Origin: an uncultured Agrobacterium sp.
GTDB lineage: Bacteria; Pseudomonadota; Alphaproteobacteria; Rhizobiales; Rhizobiaceae
Direction: 5' to 3'
Assembly (NCBI GenBank): GCA_913777615.1
Contig: CAJYTK010000009.1
Location: 186,001-250,000 of the forward strand
Length of the DNA: 64,000 nucleotides
Positions within the stretch are counted from its first letter, which is position 1, and the number at the start of each line of letters is the position of its first letter. The position numbers and the translations under genes were made by a program. The notes under the pieces are model-generated. The model had not been told where the DNA came from. It worked only from the letters and a program-made list of their open reading frames with translations, and searched no databases. Of this stretch, positions 18,049 to 26,544 are shown one piece after another.

Positions 18049-19482
18049 ATGACAATTCATCAAAACCTTATCAACGGCGAGTGGATCGGCGCTGACACGT
18101 CGAAGAACATCAATCCATCCGACACAAACGAAGTCGTCGGTCATTACGCCCAGGCTTCCGCCGATGACGCGAAGCAGGCGATTGCAGCAGCCAAGGCCGC
18201 ATTTCCGGCCTGGTCGCGCTCCGGCATTCTTGAGCGTCACGCCATCCTGAAGAAGACCGCCGACGAAATTCTCGCCCGCAAGGACGAGCTCGGCGCGCTT
18301 CTGGCCCGCGAAGAAGGAAAGGTTCTTGCCGAAGGCATCGGCGAAACGATCCGTGCCGCGCAGATTTTCGATTTCTTTGCCGGCGAAGCATTGCGCCTGG
18401 CAGGCGAGGTCATTCCGTCCGCTCGCCCGAATATCGGCGTCGAAGTCACACGCGAGCCTCTCGGCGTCATCGGCATCATCACGCCCTGGAACTTCCCGAT
18501 CGCCATTCCGGCCTGGAAGATTGCACCGGCGCTTTGCTACGGCAACACCATCGTCTTCAAGCCTGCCGACCTCGTTCCCGGTTGCGCATGGGCGATCGTC
18601 GATATCCTGCATCGCGCAGGCCTGCCGAATGGCGTTCTGAACCTCGTCATGGGTCGCGGCTCCGTCGTCGGCCAAGCCATGCTCGACAGCCCGGATCTTG
18701 CCGGCATCACCTTTACCGGCTCCACCGGCACTGGCCAGCGCGTCGCAGCTTCGTCGCTGCCTTTCAACCGCAAGTTCCAGCTGGAAATGGGCGGCAAGAA
18801 CCCCTTCGTCGTTCTCGATGATGCGGATCTCGGCGTCGCCGTGGAAGCTGCAGCCAACTCCGGCTTCTACTCTACCGGACAGCGTTGCACCGCCTCTTCG
18901 CGCATCATCGTCACCGAAGGCATTCACGACAAGTTCGTGTCAGCGCTTTCCGAGCGTCTGGCCAAGATCAATGTCGGCAATGCCATGTCGAAGGACACCC
19001 ATGTCGGACCGGTCGTCGATGAAAAGCAGCTGAAGCAGGATTGCGACTATATCGAAATCGGCAAAAAAGAGGGCGCGAAGCTGGCCTTTGGCGGCGAAGT
19101 GCTGAAGCGCGAAACCCCCGGCTTCTTCCTGCAGCCGACCCTGTTCACCGAAGCCACCAATGACATGCGCATCTCGCGCGAGGAAATCTTCGGACCGGTC
19201 GCCTCAGTCATCCGCGTCAAGGATTACGACGAGGCTCTGGCCGTTGCCAACGACACGCCCTTCGGCCTGTCCTCCGGCATCGCCACCACCAGCCTGAAGC
19301 ACGCCACCCACTTCAAGCGCAATGCCGAAGCCGGCATGGTCATGGTCAACCTGCCAACCGCAGGCGTCGACTTCCACGTTCCCTTCGGCGGCCGTAAGGC
19401 ATCGTCCTTCGGCCCGCGTGAGCAGGGCAAGTATGCCAACGAATTCTTCACCACGGTGAAGACGGCCTACACGCTGGCATAA
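18049..19482 (+). CDS. Aldehyde dehydrogenase, alpha-ketoglutarate semialdehyde dehydrogenase-like
   Basis: 477-residue NAD(P)-dependent aldehyde dehydrogenase. Catalytic residues are all present: N148 (PWNFP), E246 (LEMGGKN) and nucleophile C280 (STGQRCTASSR). The RCTASSR context resembles GucD/YcbD and other ketoglutaric semialdehyde dehydrogenases. In this setting it would oxidise alpha-ketoglutarate semialdehyde, the expected product of the XylX-like dehydratase, to 2-oxoglutarate. It lies 173 bp after the hydroxyacid dehydrogenase, with its own AGGGAG ribosome site, and is closed by a strong terminator that marks the end of the island. Succinate-semialdehyde or other aldehydes cannot be excluded. 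Confidence 0.88.
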   Translation: MTIHQNLINGEWIGADTSKNINPSDTNEVVGHYAQASADDAKQAIAAAKAAFPAWSRSGILERHAILKKTADEILARKDELGALLAREEGKVLAEGIGETIRAAQIFDFFAGEALRLAGEVIPSARPNIGVEVTREPLGVIGIITPWNFPIAIPAWKIAPALCYGNTIVFKPADLVPGCAWAIVDILHRAGLPNGVLNLVMGRGSVVGQAMLDSPDLAGITFTGSTGTGQRVAASSLPFNRKFQLEMGGKNPFVVLDDADLGVAVEAAANSGFYSTGQRCTASSRIIVTEGIHDKFVSALSERLAKINVGNAMSKDTHVGPVVDEKQLKQDCDYIEIGKKEGAKLAFGGEVLKRETPGFFLQPTLFTEATNDMRISREEIFGPVASVIRVKDYDEALAVANDTPFGLSSGIATTSLKHATHFKRNAEAGMVMVNLPTAGVDFHVPFGGRKASSFGPREQGKYANEFFTTVKTAYTLA

Positions 19483-19504
19483 TTTCAAACTCAGACGCAC
19501 AAAG

Positions 19505-19532
19505 ATCCCCGGCTTCGACCGGGGATTTTTTG
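19505..19532 (+). terminator. Terminator of the sugar-acid cluster
   Basis: Perfect 8-bp stem ATCCCCGG-CTTCGA-CCGGGGAT followed by TTTTTT, 22 bases after the aldehyde dehydrogenase stop. Confidence 0.9.
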
Positions 19533-19589
19533 GCTTCACGTCGCCGCATTTGGCCCTATGGTAGCCTGCAGTTCGAATGACGTGAGACG

Positions 19590-20567
19590 ATGATGACCGA
19601 TATTGCGATGATCGAAGCGGCCCGCCAGCGCATGAATGGCGAGGCCATCCGCACCCCCTTGATGTCCTCCCCTTTTCTTGACGAGATTGCCGGACGCAAG
19701 GTCCTGGTCAAGCCGGAATGCCTGCAGCGCACCGGCTCCTTCAAGTTTCGCGGCGGCTGGTCGGCGGTCTCGGCACTGGAACCAGAGGTGCGAAAGCGCG
19801 GCGTCATCGCCTTTTCCTCCGGCAATCACGCCCAGGGCGTCGCACTGGCGGCAAGCCTGCACGGCGTGCCCGCCGTCATCATCATGCCGCGCGATGCACC
19901 GAAGATCAAAATCGAAAACACCAAAGCCTATGGCGCCGAGGTCGTGCTCTATGATCGCGCCAATGAAGACCGTGACGCAATCGGCGCGACGTTGTCCGAA
20001 GAACGCGGCCTGACCTTGATTCGCCCCTATGACGAACCGCTGGTGATCGCAGGCCAGGGAACGGTCGGGCTGGAGATTGCCGAACAGGCGCAGGAGGCTG
20101 GCATCGAGAAAGCAGAGGTGCTGGTTTGCTGCGGTGGCGGCGGGCTGACATCGGGTGTCGCGCTTGCCTTAGAAGCCAAGGCCCTAGGCCTGAAGGTCCG
20201 TACCGCAGAACCCGAACATTTCGACGACGTGGCGCGCTCGCTCGCCTCGGGAAAGATCGAGAGAAACGTAGCCCTCAGTGGCTCCATCTGCGACGCGATC
20301 ATCACGCCGCAGCCCGGCAACATCACCTTTCCGATCCTCAAGCGCCTGTGTGGTGCTGGCGTTGCCGTCACCGAAGAAGAAGCGCTGCGGGCCATGGTGC
20401 TCGCCTTCCAGCGCCTGAAAATCGTGGTGGAACCGGGCGGTGCCGTGGCACTGGCAGCCGCCCTTTTCCATGGCAATGAGCTGGAAACCGATACCGTCAT
20501 CGCTGTTGCATCCGGGGGCAATGTCGATAGCGCCATCATGGCGGACGCGCTGTCGAAATACGCGTGA
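19590..20567 (+). CDS. PLP-dependent serine/threonine dehydratase-like protein
   Basis: 325-residue fold-type II PLP enzyme. The Schiff-base lysine is K52 in [10 protein letters not shown]. Further motifs are [14 protein letters not shown] and the phosphate-binding loop [10 protein letters not shown] near 173-182, with SGGNVD near the C-terminus. There is no C-terminal ACT domain, so this is the catabolic, non-allosteric type (threonine or serine dehydratase, threo-3-hydroxyaspartate ammonia-lyase, or EutB-like). Members convert a beta-hydroxy amino acid to a 2-oxo acid and ammonia. The next gene, a cupin, begins 28 bases later and is probably cotranscribed. Substrate is undetermined. Confidence 0.88.
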   Translation: MMTDIAMIEAARQRMNGEAIRTPLMSSPFLDEIAGRKVLVKPECLQRTGSFKFRGGWSAVSALEPEVRKRGVIAFSSGNHAQGVALAASLHGVPAVIIMPRDAPKIKIENTKAYGAEVVLYDRANEDRDAIGATLSEERGLTLIRPYDEPLVIAGQGTVGLEIAEQAQEAGIEKAEVLVCCGGGGLTSGVALALEAKALGLKVRTAEPEHFDDVARSLASGKIERNVALSGSICDAIITPQPGNITFPILKRLCGAGVAVTEEEALRAMVLAFQRLKIVVEPGGAVALAAALFHGNELETDTVIAVASGGNVDSAIMADALSKYA

Positions 20568-20595
20568 TCTTCGAGATTTTAACGAGACGAGGAAC

Positions 20596-21000
20596 ATGAT
20601 CATGGAAATCACCCGCGCTGGCACGAAACCATCGGGCAAAGGCTCTTCCGACTATTTCACCGGAACGGTCCGCATCGATCCACTGTTCAATCCGCATGAT
20701 GCAGAGCGCGTGCAGGGCGCGCAGGTAACTTTTGAGCCCGGTGCCCGCACAGCTTGGCATACCCATCCGCTTGGTCAGACACTGATCGTGACCTCCGGAT
20801 CGGGACTGGTGCAGCGTGAAGGCGGCCCTATCGAGAAGATCGCGCCCGGCGATATCGTCTGGTTTGCACCGGAGGAAAAGCATTGGCATGGCGCGTCGCC
20901 GCAAACTGCCATGACCCACATTGCCATTCAGGAAGTGAAGGACGGCAAGGTGGTGGACTGGATGGAGCATGTAACCGACACGCAATACGCGGGCGGTTGA
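20596..21000 (+). CDS. Small cupin-domain protein
   Basis: 134-residue single-domain cupin. Cupin motif 1 is [22 protein letters not shown] (two metal-ligand histidines in HTH) and motif 2 is [15 protein letters not shown] with its conserved histidines. ATG 20596 has a GAGACGAGGA ribosome site; a second in-frame ATG follows two codons later. Such proteins are annotated as quercetinase- or carboxymuconolactone-decarboxylase-associated cupins, but few have known activity. It follows the serine/threonine dehydratase-like gene closely. A metal-dependent dioxygenase or isomerase role is possible; I do not assign one. Confidence 0.85.
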   Translation: MIMEITRAGTKPSGKGSSDYFTGTVRIDPLFNPHDAERVQGAQVTFEPGARTAWHTHPLGQTLIVTSGSGLVQREGGPIEKIAPGDIVWFAPEEKHWHGASPQTAMTHIAIQEVKDGKVVDWMEHVTDTQYAGG

Positions 21001-21018
21001 CGATCGGCGAGAGTGTAA

Positions 21019-22122
21019 CTACGCCAATCTCAAAACCACCTCATCCGCAATCGCCAGAGAGGCCGTGAGCCCAGGGCTTTCGATACCGAAAAGATTGACG
21101 AGGCCGGCAACGCCATGGCGCTCCGGTCCATCGATGCGAAAATCCATCGCGGGCTCTGAAGGTCCAGAAATCTTCGGCCTGATGCCGGAATAGGCGGGCT
21201 GGAGCGCATTATCCGGCAATCCCGGCCAATATCGACGGATCGCCTCGTCAAAGCCCGCCGAGCGCTTTGGATCGACGACGTAATCGATGCGGTCGATCCA
21301 CTCGATATCCGGACCGAAGCGCGCCTGTCCGGCAATGTCGAGCGTCAGGTGGACGCCAAGCCCATGGGCATGGGGTGCCGGATAGATGAGTCGCGAAAAT
21401 GGCGCTCTGCCTTTCAGCGAGAAATAGGAGCCCTTGGCATAATAGGCTTCAGGAACATGTGCCGAAGGCAGTCCTTCGATGGCGCTGGCAATCTGCGGCG
21501 CAACCAGCCCTCCCGCATTGATCAGCGTTCGGCCGGTCAATTCCACCGGCTCGCTCCCGCCGACGAAGACCCGGAAGCCATCCTCCTCCACGACCGCGCG
21601 CAGGAACGGCGCCCTGTAGGCCAAGCTGCCGCCCGCATCTTCCATATCGCCAAGCAGCGCCAGCATGTAGCCATGGCTATCGATGATGCCGGTCATCGGT
21701 GACGACAAGGCCGCCTTGCAGGAGAGTGCCGGTTCCAGACGCCGGGCCTCGGACGCACTGATCAGATCCAGCGCCTCGCAGCCGTTATCGAGACCGCGGC
21801 GCTGCAAGTCCTCGATCAGCAGAACTTCTGCCTCGTCTGTTGCCACGATCAACTTGCCACAGCGACGGTGTGCGACCCCGTGGCTCTCGCAATAGTGATA
21901 AAGCTGATTTCGCCCTTCGATACAGAGTCTGGCCTTCAGGCTGCCCTGCGGATAGTAAAGTCCGGCATGGATCACCTCGCTGTTTCGCGAGGAGGTCGCG
22001 GCTCCAAATTCGCCTTCTTTTTCAAGGACGATGACGGAGTGGCCAGCACGAGCAAGCCTGCGTCCGATTGCAAGGCCGATGACGCCCGCCCCTATGATAA
22101 TCGCATCGATATCCGCCAACAT
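21019..22122 (-). CDS. FAD-dependent oxidoreductase, L-2-hydroxyglutarate oxidase (LhgO)-like
   Basis: 367-residue DAO-family flavoprotein. The N-terminal dinucleotide motif is IIGAGVIGLAIGRRLARAG (9-27), followed by the family hallmark ATSSRNSEVIHAGLYYP (about 42-58). The C-terminal FAD contact is NLFGIESPGLTASLAIA. The hallmark is that of L-2-hydroxyglutarate dehydrogenases/oxidases, which recycle L-2-hydroxyglutarate to 2-oxoglutarate with electrons passed to quinone or oxygen. It is convergent with the cupin gene (18 bp apart) and transcribed away from cobalamin genes. Glycerol-3-phosphate oxidase-like members are the main alternative. Confidence 0.83.
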   Translation of the reverse strand: MLADIDAIIIGAGVIGLAIGRRLARAGHSVIVLEKEGEFGAATSSRNSEVIHAGLYYPQGSLKARLCIEGRNQLYHYCESHGVAHRRCGKLIVATDEAEVLLIEDLQRRGLDNGCEALDLISASEARRLEPALSCKAALSSPMTGIIDSHGYMLALLGDMEDAGGSLAYRAPFLRAVVEEDGFRVFVGGSEPVELTGRTLINAGGLVAPQIASAIEGLPSAHVPEAYYAKGSYFSLKGRAPFSRLIYPAPHAHGLGVHLTLDIAGQARFGPDIEWIDRIDYVVDPKRSAGFDEAIRRYWPGLPDNALQPAYSGIRPKISGPSEPAMDFRIDGPERHGVAGLVNLFGIESPGLTASLAIADEVVLRLA

Positions 22123-22343
22123 TGCGCCTTCTTATGCTTGAACCGAAACACCAGTCACGCGTTAAGGAATCGTGAATGCGGTAGATCGGACCTTGTTGGG
22201 AGGCAAGTCACGACCAGTATTTTCCCCGCAAGACCAATCTTATGGAAATTTGTGCCTACTTGAACCCGTGTGAATAGCGATATTCTCAGTGTCATGATCC
22301 CGCAGATCGGCGGTACCGATTTTTGGACGAACAGGAGGGTGCG

Positions 22344-22487
22344 ATGTCTTATTCCAAAGCAGGAAAAGCGAGAGATTTCACGCCATCAACCGCGCCGCAC
22401 CGCGGCTGGCAGGCATCGATCCACACAGCGCTCGTCGGCATCTGCTTCGCCTTTGTCGCCGCGGTGATCTTCGGCCTCGTGCCTTGA
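22344..22487 (+). CDS. Small single-span membrane protein, unknown
   Basis: A 47-codon ORF starting at an ATG preceded by AGGAGG with 5 bases spacing. The N-terminal half is basic and polar (SYSKAGKARDF, then APHRGWQ), followed by one hydrophobic helix, ALVGICFAFVAAVIFGLVP, ending at the stop. It is convergent with cbiD, 7 bases from it. The topology and cobalamin context recall CbtB, but the C-terminal histidine motif of CbtB is missing, so I do not call it that. The excellent ribosome site and TM segment argue that it is translated. Confidence 0.6.
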   Translation: MSYSKAGKARDFTPSTAPHRGWQASIHTALVGICFAFVAAVIFGLVP

Positions 22488-22494
22488 TGACAGC

Positions 22495-23616
22495 CTAGCC
22501 GATCCGGTCCCCAGAATAAGGGGCAGCTCGATCGGATGGCGTTGGTGCGGTACGCCCCTTCAGGCAACCATCACGATCGAATACCAGAATGTCGAGAGCA
22601 ATATCATTACGGCCAAGTGCGCTCGCTGCTGTGGCCCAGGCCTTTTCCGCGACCATACCACCAAGATCGATCCCCGCCGCCTCGGCCAATTGAAAGGCGT
22701 GCGCTACCATATTGGCTTGACGGAGAGCGCCCGATAGCTCGGTCGTCGCACCTGCCTCTTCCGCAAGTTTTGCCAGCGCTTCCAGATCTGCCAGTCCCCG
22801 CTTGGAATGCACGTCCAGCATACCTTGGGCCAACTTGGTCATCTTCGCAACACCACCCGCAACTGTTACCCTTGGAACCGGATGGCTTTTTAAGTATTTG
22901 AGCATACCGCCAATGAAATCGCCCATGTCGATAAGGGCGGTCTCGGGCAGCCCGTAAAAGGCTTGCCCCGCCTTTTCCGATGTATCGCCCGTCGCTCCCA
23001 GTAGATGGGGAAGCCCTTCAGCACGCGCCACATCGATACCGCGCCAGATCGAGTGGATCCAGGCCGAGCAGGAAAAGGGAATGACGATGCCGGTGGTGCC
23101 GAGAATGGAGAGGCCACCGACGATGCCAAGCCGTCCATTCAGCGTTTTTTCCGCCAGTTTCTCGCCGTCGCGCACTGAGATTTCTACCTCGAAATCGGCG
23201 TCCGAGCCCGCTACCTCATGGATTGCCGAAGCGATCATCTGCCTTGGAACAGGATTGATCGCGGGCTCTCCGACCGAAAGCGGCAGACCGGGCCGGGTGA
23301 CGATACCCACTCCCTTGCCAGCCTTGAAACGGATGCCGCTCCCCTTCGCGGTTCGGCGCACGGCGCTTTCGATCAGCGCGCCATGAGTCACATCGGGATC
23401 ATCGCCGGCATCCTTGACGATGCCTGCGCGGGCGAACCCGTCGCCCTTCTCTTCAGTCGCCAGGACGAAAGCCGGGCGCGACCCATTTGGGAGTTCGACG
23501 TCGACAAGATCAGGAAAGGAACCGGTCAAAAGCGCCTGACAGGCGGCCTTCGTCGCCGCGGCAGCGCATGTGCCGGTGGTCCAGCCACGCCGAAGGTTTT
23601 TGCCATCCGTTTCCAT
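22495..23616 (-). CDS. cbiD: Precorrin-5B C1-methyltransferase/deacetylase CbiD
   Basis: 373-residue corrin-ring enzyme that methylates C1 of (cobalt-)precorrin-5B during cobalamin synthesis. In aerobic rhizobial pathways it stands in for CobF. Hallmarks are the N-terminus LRRGWTTGTCAAAATKAA, then GIVTRPGLPLSVGEPAINPVPR, GTTGIVIPFSCSAW, and VTVAGGVAKMTKLAQGMLDVHSKRG. ATG 23616 puts the conserved RRGWTTGTCAA at its usual place; longer in-frame extensions upstream have no family support and would run into the divergent cobB promoter. It is divergent from cobB across 91 bp. I see no B12-riboswitch core on either side. Confidence 0.93.
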   Translation of the reverse strand: METDGKNLRRGWTTGTCAAAATKAACQALLTGSFPDLVDVELPNGSRPAFVLATEEKGDGFARAGIVKDAGDDPDVTHGALIESAVRRTAKGSGIRFKAGKGVGIVTRPGLPLSVGEPAINPVPRQMIASAIHEVAGSDADFEVEISVRDGEKLAEKTLNGRLGIVGGLSILGTTGIVIPFSCSAWIHSIWRGIDVARAEGLPHLLGATGDTSEKAGQAFYGLPETALIDMGDFIGGMLKYLKSHPVPRVTVAGGVAKMTKLAQGMLDVHSKRGLADLEALAKLAEEAGATTELSGALRQANMVAHAFQLAEAAGIDLGGMVAEKAWATAASALGRNDIALDILVFDRDGCLKGRTAPTPSDRAAPYSGDRIG

Positions 23617-23707
23617 GAATATCCTATAGACCTTGCAGCGCGAGCCGTCATCGGTAAACAACAGACCAACTGCACGATCGAAAGCGCCGAAAGTTGAGAC
23701 AATCGCC

Positions 23708-25021
23708 ATGACCGCAAAAGCCCTCATCATCGGTGCGCCACGCTCCAGCTCCGGCAAGACCAGCGTGACCATCGGTTTGCTGCGCGCCTTTGCCCGGCGC
23801 GGCGTCAAGGTGCGCGGCATCAAGACTGGACCGGATTATATCGATCCCGGCTTTCACGCCGTCGCAACCGGAACGCCCGGCCTCAACCTGGATAGCTGGG
23901 CGATGCAGCCGGATCTGCTGCGCCACCTTCTCACCCAGCAGGCAGAGGGTGCAGATCTCCTACTCATCGAAAGCGCCATGGGATTGTTTGACGGTATTGC
24001 CGTCTCCGACAACCGCACCGGTTCGGCGGCAGATCTGGCGCGCCTGTTCCACATTCCCGTGCTGCTGGTGCTGGATGTGTCCGGCCAGTCGCAGACGGCA
24101 GCCGCCATGGCACATGGATTTGCCCATTACGATCCCGCAGTAAAAATGGCTGCCATCATCCTCAATCGGACTGGCAGCGAACGCCACCGCACACTCTGCA
24201 CCGAGGCTATCGAAAAGATCGGCCTGCCTGTTGCCGGCTGCGTCATGCGCGATCCGACGCTCACCCTGCCCGAGCGGCATCTCGGATTGGTGCAGGCGAG
24301 CGAACATCCCGAAATCGACGCCCATATCGAAAGACTGGCGGACACCATGGAGCGCGCCATCGATCTCGATGCATTGCTCGCTCTCGCTAGCCCCATCGAT
24401 CTGGTTAAGGGCTCAACGCAAGCCGGCATCGCCCCGCCCGGCCAGCGCATTGCTCTGGCCGAAGATGCTGCCTTCACCTTCCTCTATCCACACCTGAAAC
24501 GCCAATGGCTGGAAGCAGGCACCGAGATCTTGCCTTTCTCGCCGCTTGCCGATGAAGGCCCCGATGCCTCCTGCGATATCTGCTGGCTGCCGGGCGGCTA
24601 CCCGGAGCTTTTTGCCGGACAGCTTGCTGCCGCCTCGCAATTCAAGGCGTCGCTCGCACGCTTTGCGCAAGCAAAGCCGGTCCATGGTGAATGCGGAGGC
24701 TACATGGTGCTGGGGGAAGCCCTGGAGGACGCGAACGGGGTGACGCATACAATGATGGGCCTGCTCTCCCATGCCACCAGCTTTGCCAAGCGAAAAATGA
24801 ACCTTGGCTATCGTCAGGCAACGATCGCGCATAGCGGGCCGCTTGGCCAAGCAGGCGATGTCCTACGCGGCCATGAGTTCCATTATGCCAGCGTCATGGA
24901 TACCGGAAACGATCAGCCGTTCGCAGACATAGCCGACGGTCTTGGCAAGCCCTTAGGACCATCCGGCGGCAGGCGTGGCCTTGTCAGCGGAACATTTTTT
25001 CACGCGATCGCAAAGGCTTAG
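23708..25021 (+). CDS. cobB: Hydrogenobyrinic/cobyrinic acid a,c-diamide synthase CobB
   Basis: 437-residue ATP- and glutamine-dependent amidase that amidates side chains a and c of the corrin ring. The N-terminal P-loop domain reads LIIGAPRSSSGKTSVTIGLL with GIKTGPDYIDPGFH. The C-terminal class-I glutaminase-like domain carries the nucleophile cysteine in HGECGGYMVLGE (about 322) and a late histidine in GHEFHYASV. Start ATG 23708 agrees with the family N-terminus MTAKALIIGAPRSSSGKT; upstream in-frame starts give unrelated sequence. Neighbouring cbiD is divergent. Length matches CobB/CbiA. Confidence 0.96.
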   Translation: MTAKALIIGAPRSSSGKTSVTIGLLRAFARRGVKVRGIKTGPDYIDPGFHAVATGTPGLNLDSWAMQPDLLRHLLTQQAEGADLLLIESAMGLFDGIAVSDNRTGSAADLARLFHIPVLLVLDVSGQSQTAAAMAHGFAHYDPAVKMAAIILNRTGSERHRTLCTEAIEKIGLPVAGCVMRDPTLTLPERHLGLVQASEHPEIDAHIERLADTMERAIDLDALLALASPIDLVKGSTQAGIAPPGQRIALAEDAAFTFLYPHLKRQWLEAGTEILPFSPLADEGPDASCDICWLPGGYPELFAGQLAAASQFKASLARFAQAKPVHGECGGYMVLGEALEDANGVTHTMMGLLSHATSFAKRKMNLGYRQATIAHSGPLGQAGDVLRGHEFHYASVMDTGNDQPFADIADGLGKPLGPSGGRRGLVSGTFFHAIAKA

Positions 25022-25149
25022 CGGTTTCTTTTTCATAAAGGCTGGTATTACGTCAGCCGCGGGAGTGGAGGAATGGCTTTGCGTTTCCTATATTGCAAGA
25101 ACACAGCATCCACACCTGAAACTGCAAACCGGAACAAGGACGGATCTTC

Positions 25150-26046
25150 ATGACCGACAAGTCTCCTGAAAACAATTTTCCCGCAGGCTACCAGCCGCCT
25201 GAGGTCTGGCAGTGGGAAAAGGGCAATGGCGGCGCATTTGCCAGCATCAACAGGCCAACCGCTGGTCCGACCCATGAGAAGGAACTGCCGGTCGGCAAAC
25301 ATCCGCTGCAGCTCTATTCGCTGGCCACCCCAAACGGCCAGAAGGTCGGCATCCTTCTGGAAGAGCTTCTGGCAGCCGGTCATTCGGGCGCCGAATACGA
25401 TGCGTGGCTGATCAAGATCGGCGATGGCGATCAGTTCGGCTCGGGCTTCGTCGAGGCCAATCCCAACTCCAAGATCCCGGCTCTCATCGATCACTCCACG
25501 CCGGAACCGACCCGCGTTTTCGAAAGCGGCTCGATCCTGCTTTATCTCGCGGAAAAATTCGGTGCCTTCCTGCCGAAGGAGCATAAGGCTCGTACCGAAG
25601 CGCTGAACTGGCTTTTCTGGCAGATGGGCTCTGCTCCTTTCCTCGGCGGTGGTTTCGGCCACTTCTATGCCTATGCGCCGATCCACATCAAATACGCCAT
25701 CGACCGCTTTGCGATGGAAGCCAAGCGCCAGATGGACGTACTTGATCGCCATCTCGCCGAAAACCGTTACGTGGCAGGCGATGAATACTCGATTGCCGAT
25801 ATCGCCATCTGGCCATGGTACGGCAACCTGGCACGCGGACAATCCTACCCGAACGCGGAAGTGTTCCTGGAGGCCGCAAGCTACAAAAATGTGAAGCGCT
25901 GGGCCGATGAAATCGCCGATCGGCCCGCCGTCAAACGCGGACGAATGGTCAACAAAGCTTCCGGTGATCCCTCAGAACAGCTACATGAGCGTCATGACGC
26001 GTCCGATTTCGATACCAAGACGCAGGACAAGATCGGCAAAAGCTGA
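25150..26046 (+). CDS. yghU: Glutathione-dependent disulfide-bond oxidoreductase (YghU-type glutathione transferase)
   Basis: 298-residue Nu-class glutathione S-transferase homologue. The YghU N-terminal arm is recognisable (YQPPEVWQWEKGNGGAFASINRPTAGPTHEKELPVGKHPLQLYSLATPNGQKV). The thioredoxin-like domain follows with NPNSKIPALID and ESGSILLYLAEKFG, and then the helical domain with GDEYSIADIAIWPWYG. These enzymes bind two glutathione molecules and show disulfide-bond reductase activity. The downstream small gene starts 11 bases after the stop, so they are probably cotranscribed. Confidence 0.94.
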   Translation: MTDKSPENNFPAGYQPPEVWQWEKGNGGAFASINRPTAGPTHEKELPVGKHPLQLYSLATPNGQKVGILLEELLAAGHSGAEYDAWLIKIGDGDQFGSGFVEANPNSKIPALIDHSTPEPTRVFESGSILLYLAEKFGAFLPKEHKARTEALNWLFWQMGSAPFLGGGFGHFYAYAPIHIKYAIDRFAMEAKRQMDVLDRHLAENRYVAGDEYSIADIAIWPWYGNLARGQSYPNAEVFLEAASYKNVKRWADEIADRPAVKRGRMVNKASGDPSEQLHERHDASDFDTKTQDKIGKS

Positions 26047-26057
26047 AGGATAAAGTA

Positions 26058-26435
26058 ATGGCGAACCTGCCCGACATGACCAAACACCGTGGTTTTCCAT
26101 CCGGCATGCCGGGTACAGGCGTCCAGTTCACCATACGCCGCGCCAATCCGCGCGGCGTCACCCCCATCAAGCAGTTGCCACGCAAGGCACGCCCCGGCAC
26201 GCCCGAACATCGCATCGATGCCGCTTTCCTGCATGCGCTTTGGCACCATTTCGGCGCTGAACCCTTTGAGCGGGGCAATCTCGATGCCGCCCGCCTCAGC
26301 CTGCTCTTCGGACGTGAAGTTCTCCCCGCCGAGAAGAATTTCGACCCGCTCTCCTATGAGGCGATGCTGGTCATCGATGAACGCGTGGCACGCCAGAGCT
26401 TCCCAGAATCCTTCGAGAACTACTTCGAGATCTGA
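26058..26435 (+). CDS. Hypothetical protein, 125 residues
   Basis: Soluble, unrecognised protein, no signal peptide or membrane segment. A basic N-terminal third (FTIRRANPRGVTPIKQLPRKARPG) is followed by a compact helical part (HRIDAAFLHALWHHFGAEPF, then LSYEAMLVIDERVARQSFPESFENYFEI) that includes the histidine pair HH. It has a good AAGGA ribosome site and lies 11 bases after yghU, so it is real and probably linked to the same stress transcript. Codon use matches its neighbours. No function assigned. Confidence 0.75.
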   Translation: MANLPDMTKHRGFPSGMPGTGVQFTIRRANPRGVTPIKQLPRKARPGTPEHRIDAAFLHALWHHFGAEPFERGNLDAARLSLLFGREVLPAEKNFDPLSYEAMLVIDERVARQSFPESFENYFEI

Positions 26436-26544
26436 GGGCCCAAGCCTCCCCGCGACAAAGTGGAGCGCTTGAAGAAAGTTTCTGTGCGCGGCGCAAAGAA
26501 GATGGTATAGAGCCACCGGTTTCATCATTTCCGGCGGCTCTGAC

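Noticed and set aside
22344-22487. CbtB cobalt transporter subunit
   Set aside because: Size and topology are similar, but the histidine-rich C-terminal motif is absent.
22123-23707. Cobalamin riboswitch near cbiD/cobB
   Set aside because: I searched both strands for the conserved B12-box and core sequences and saw none.
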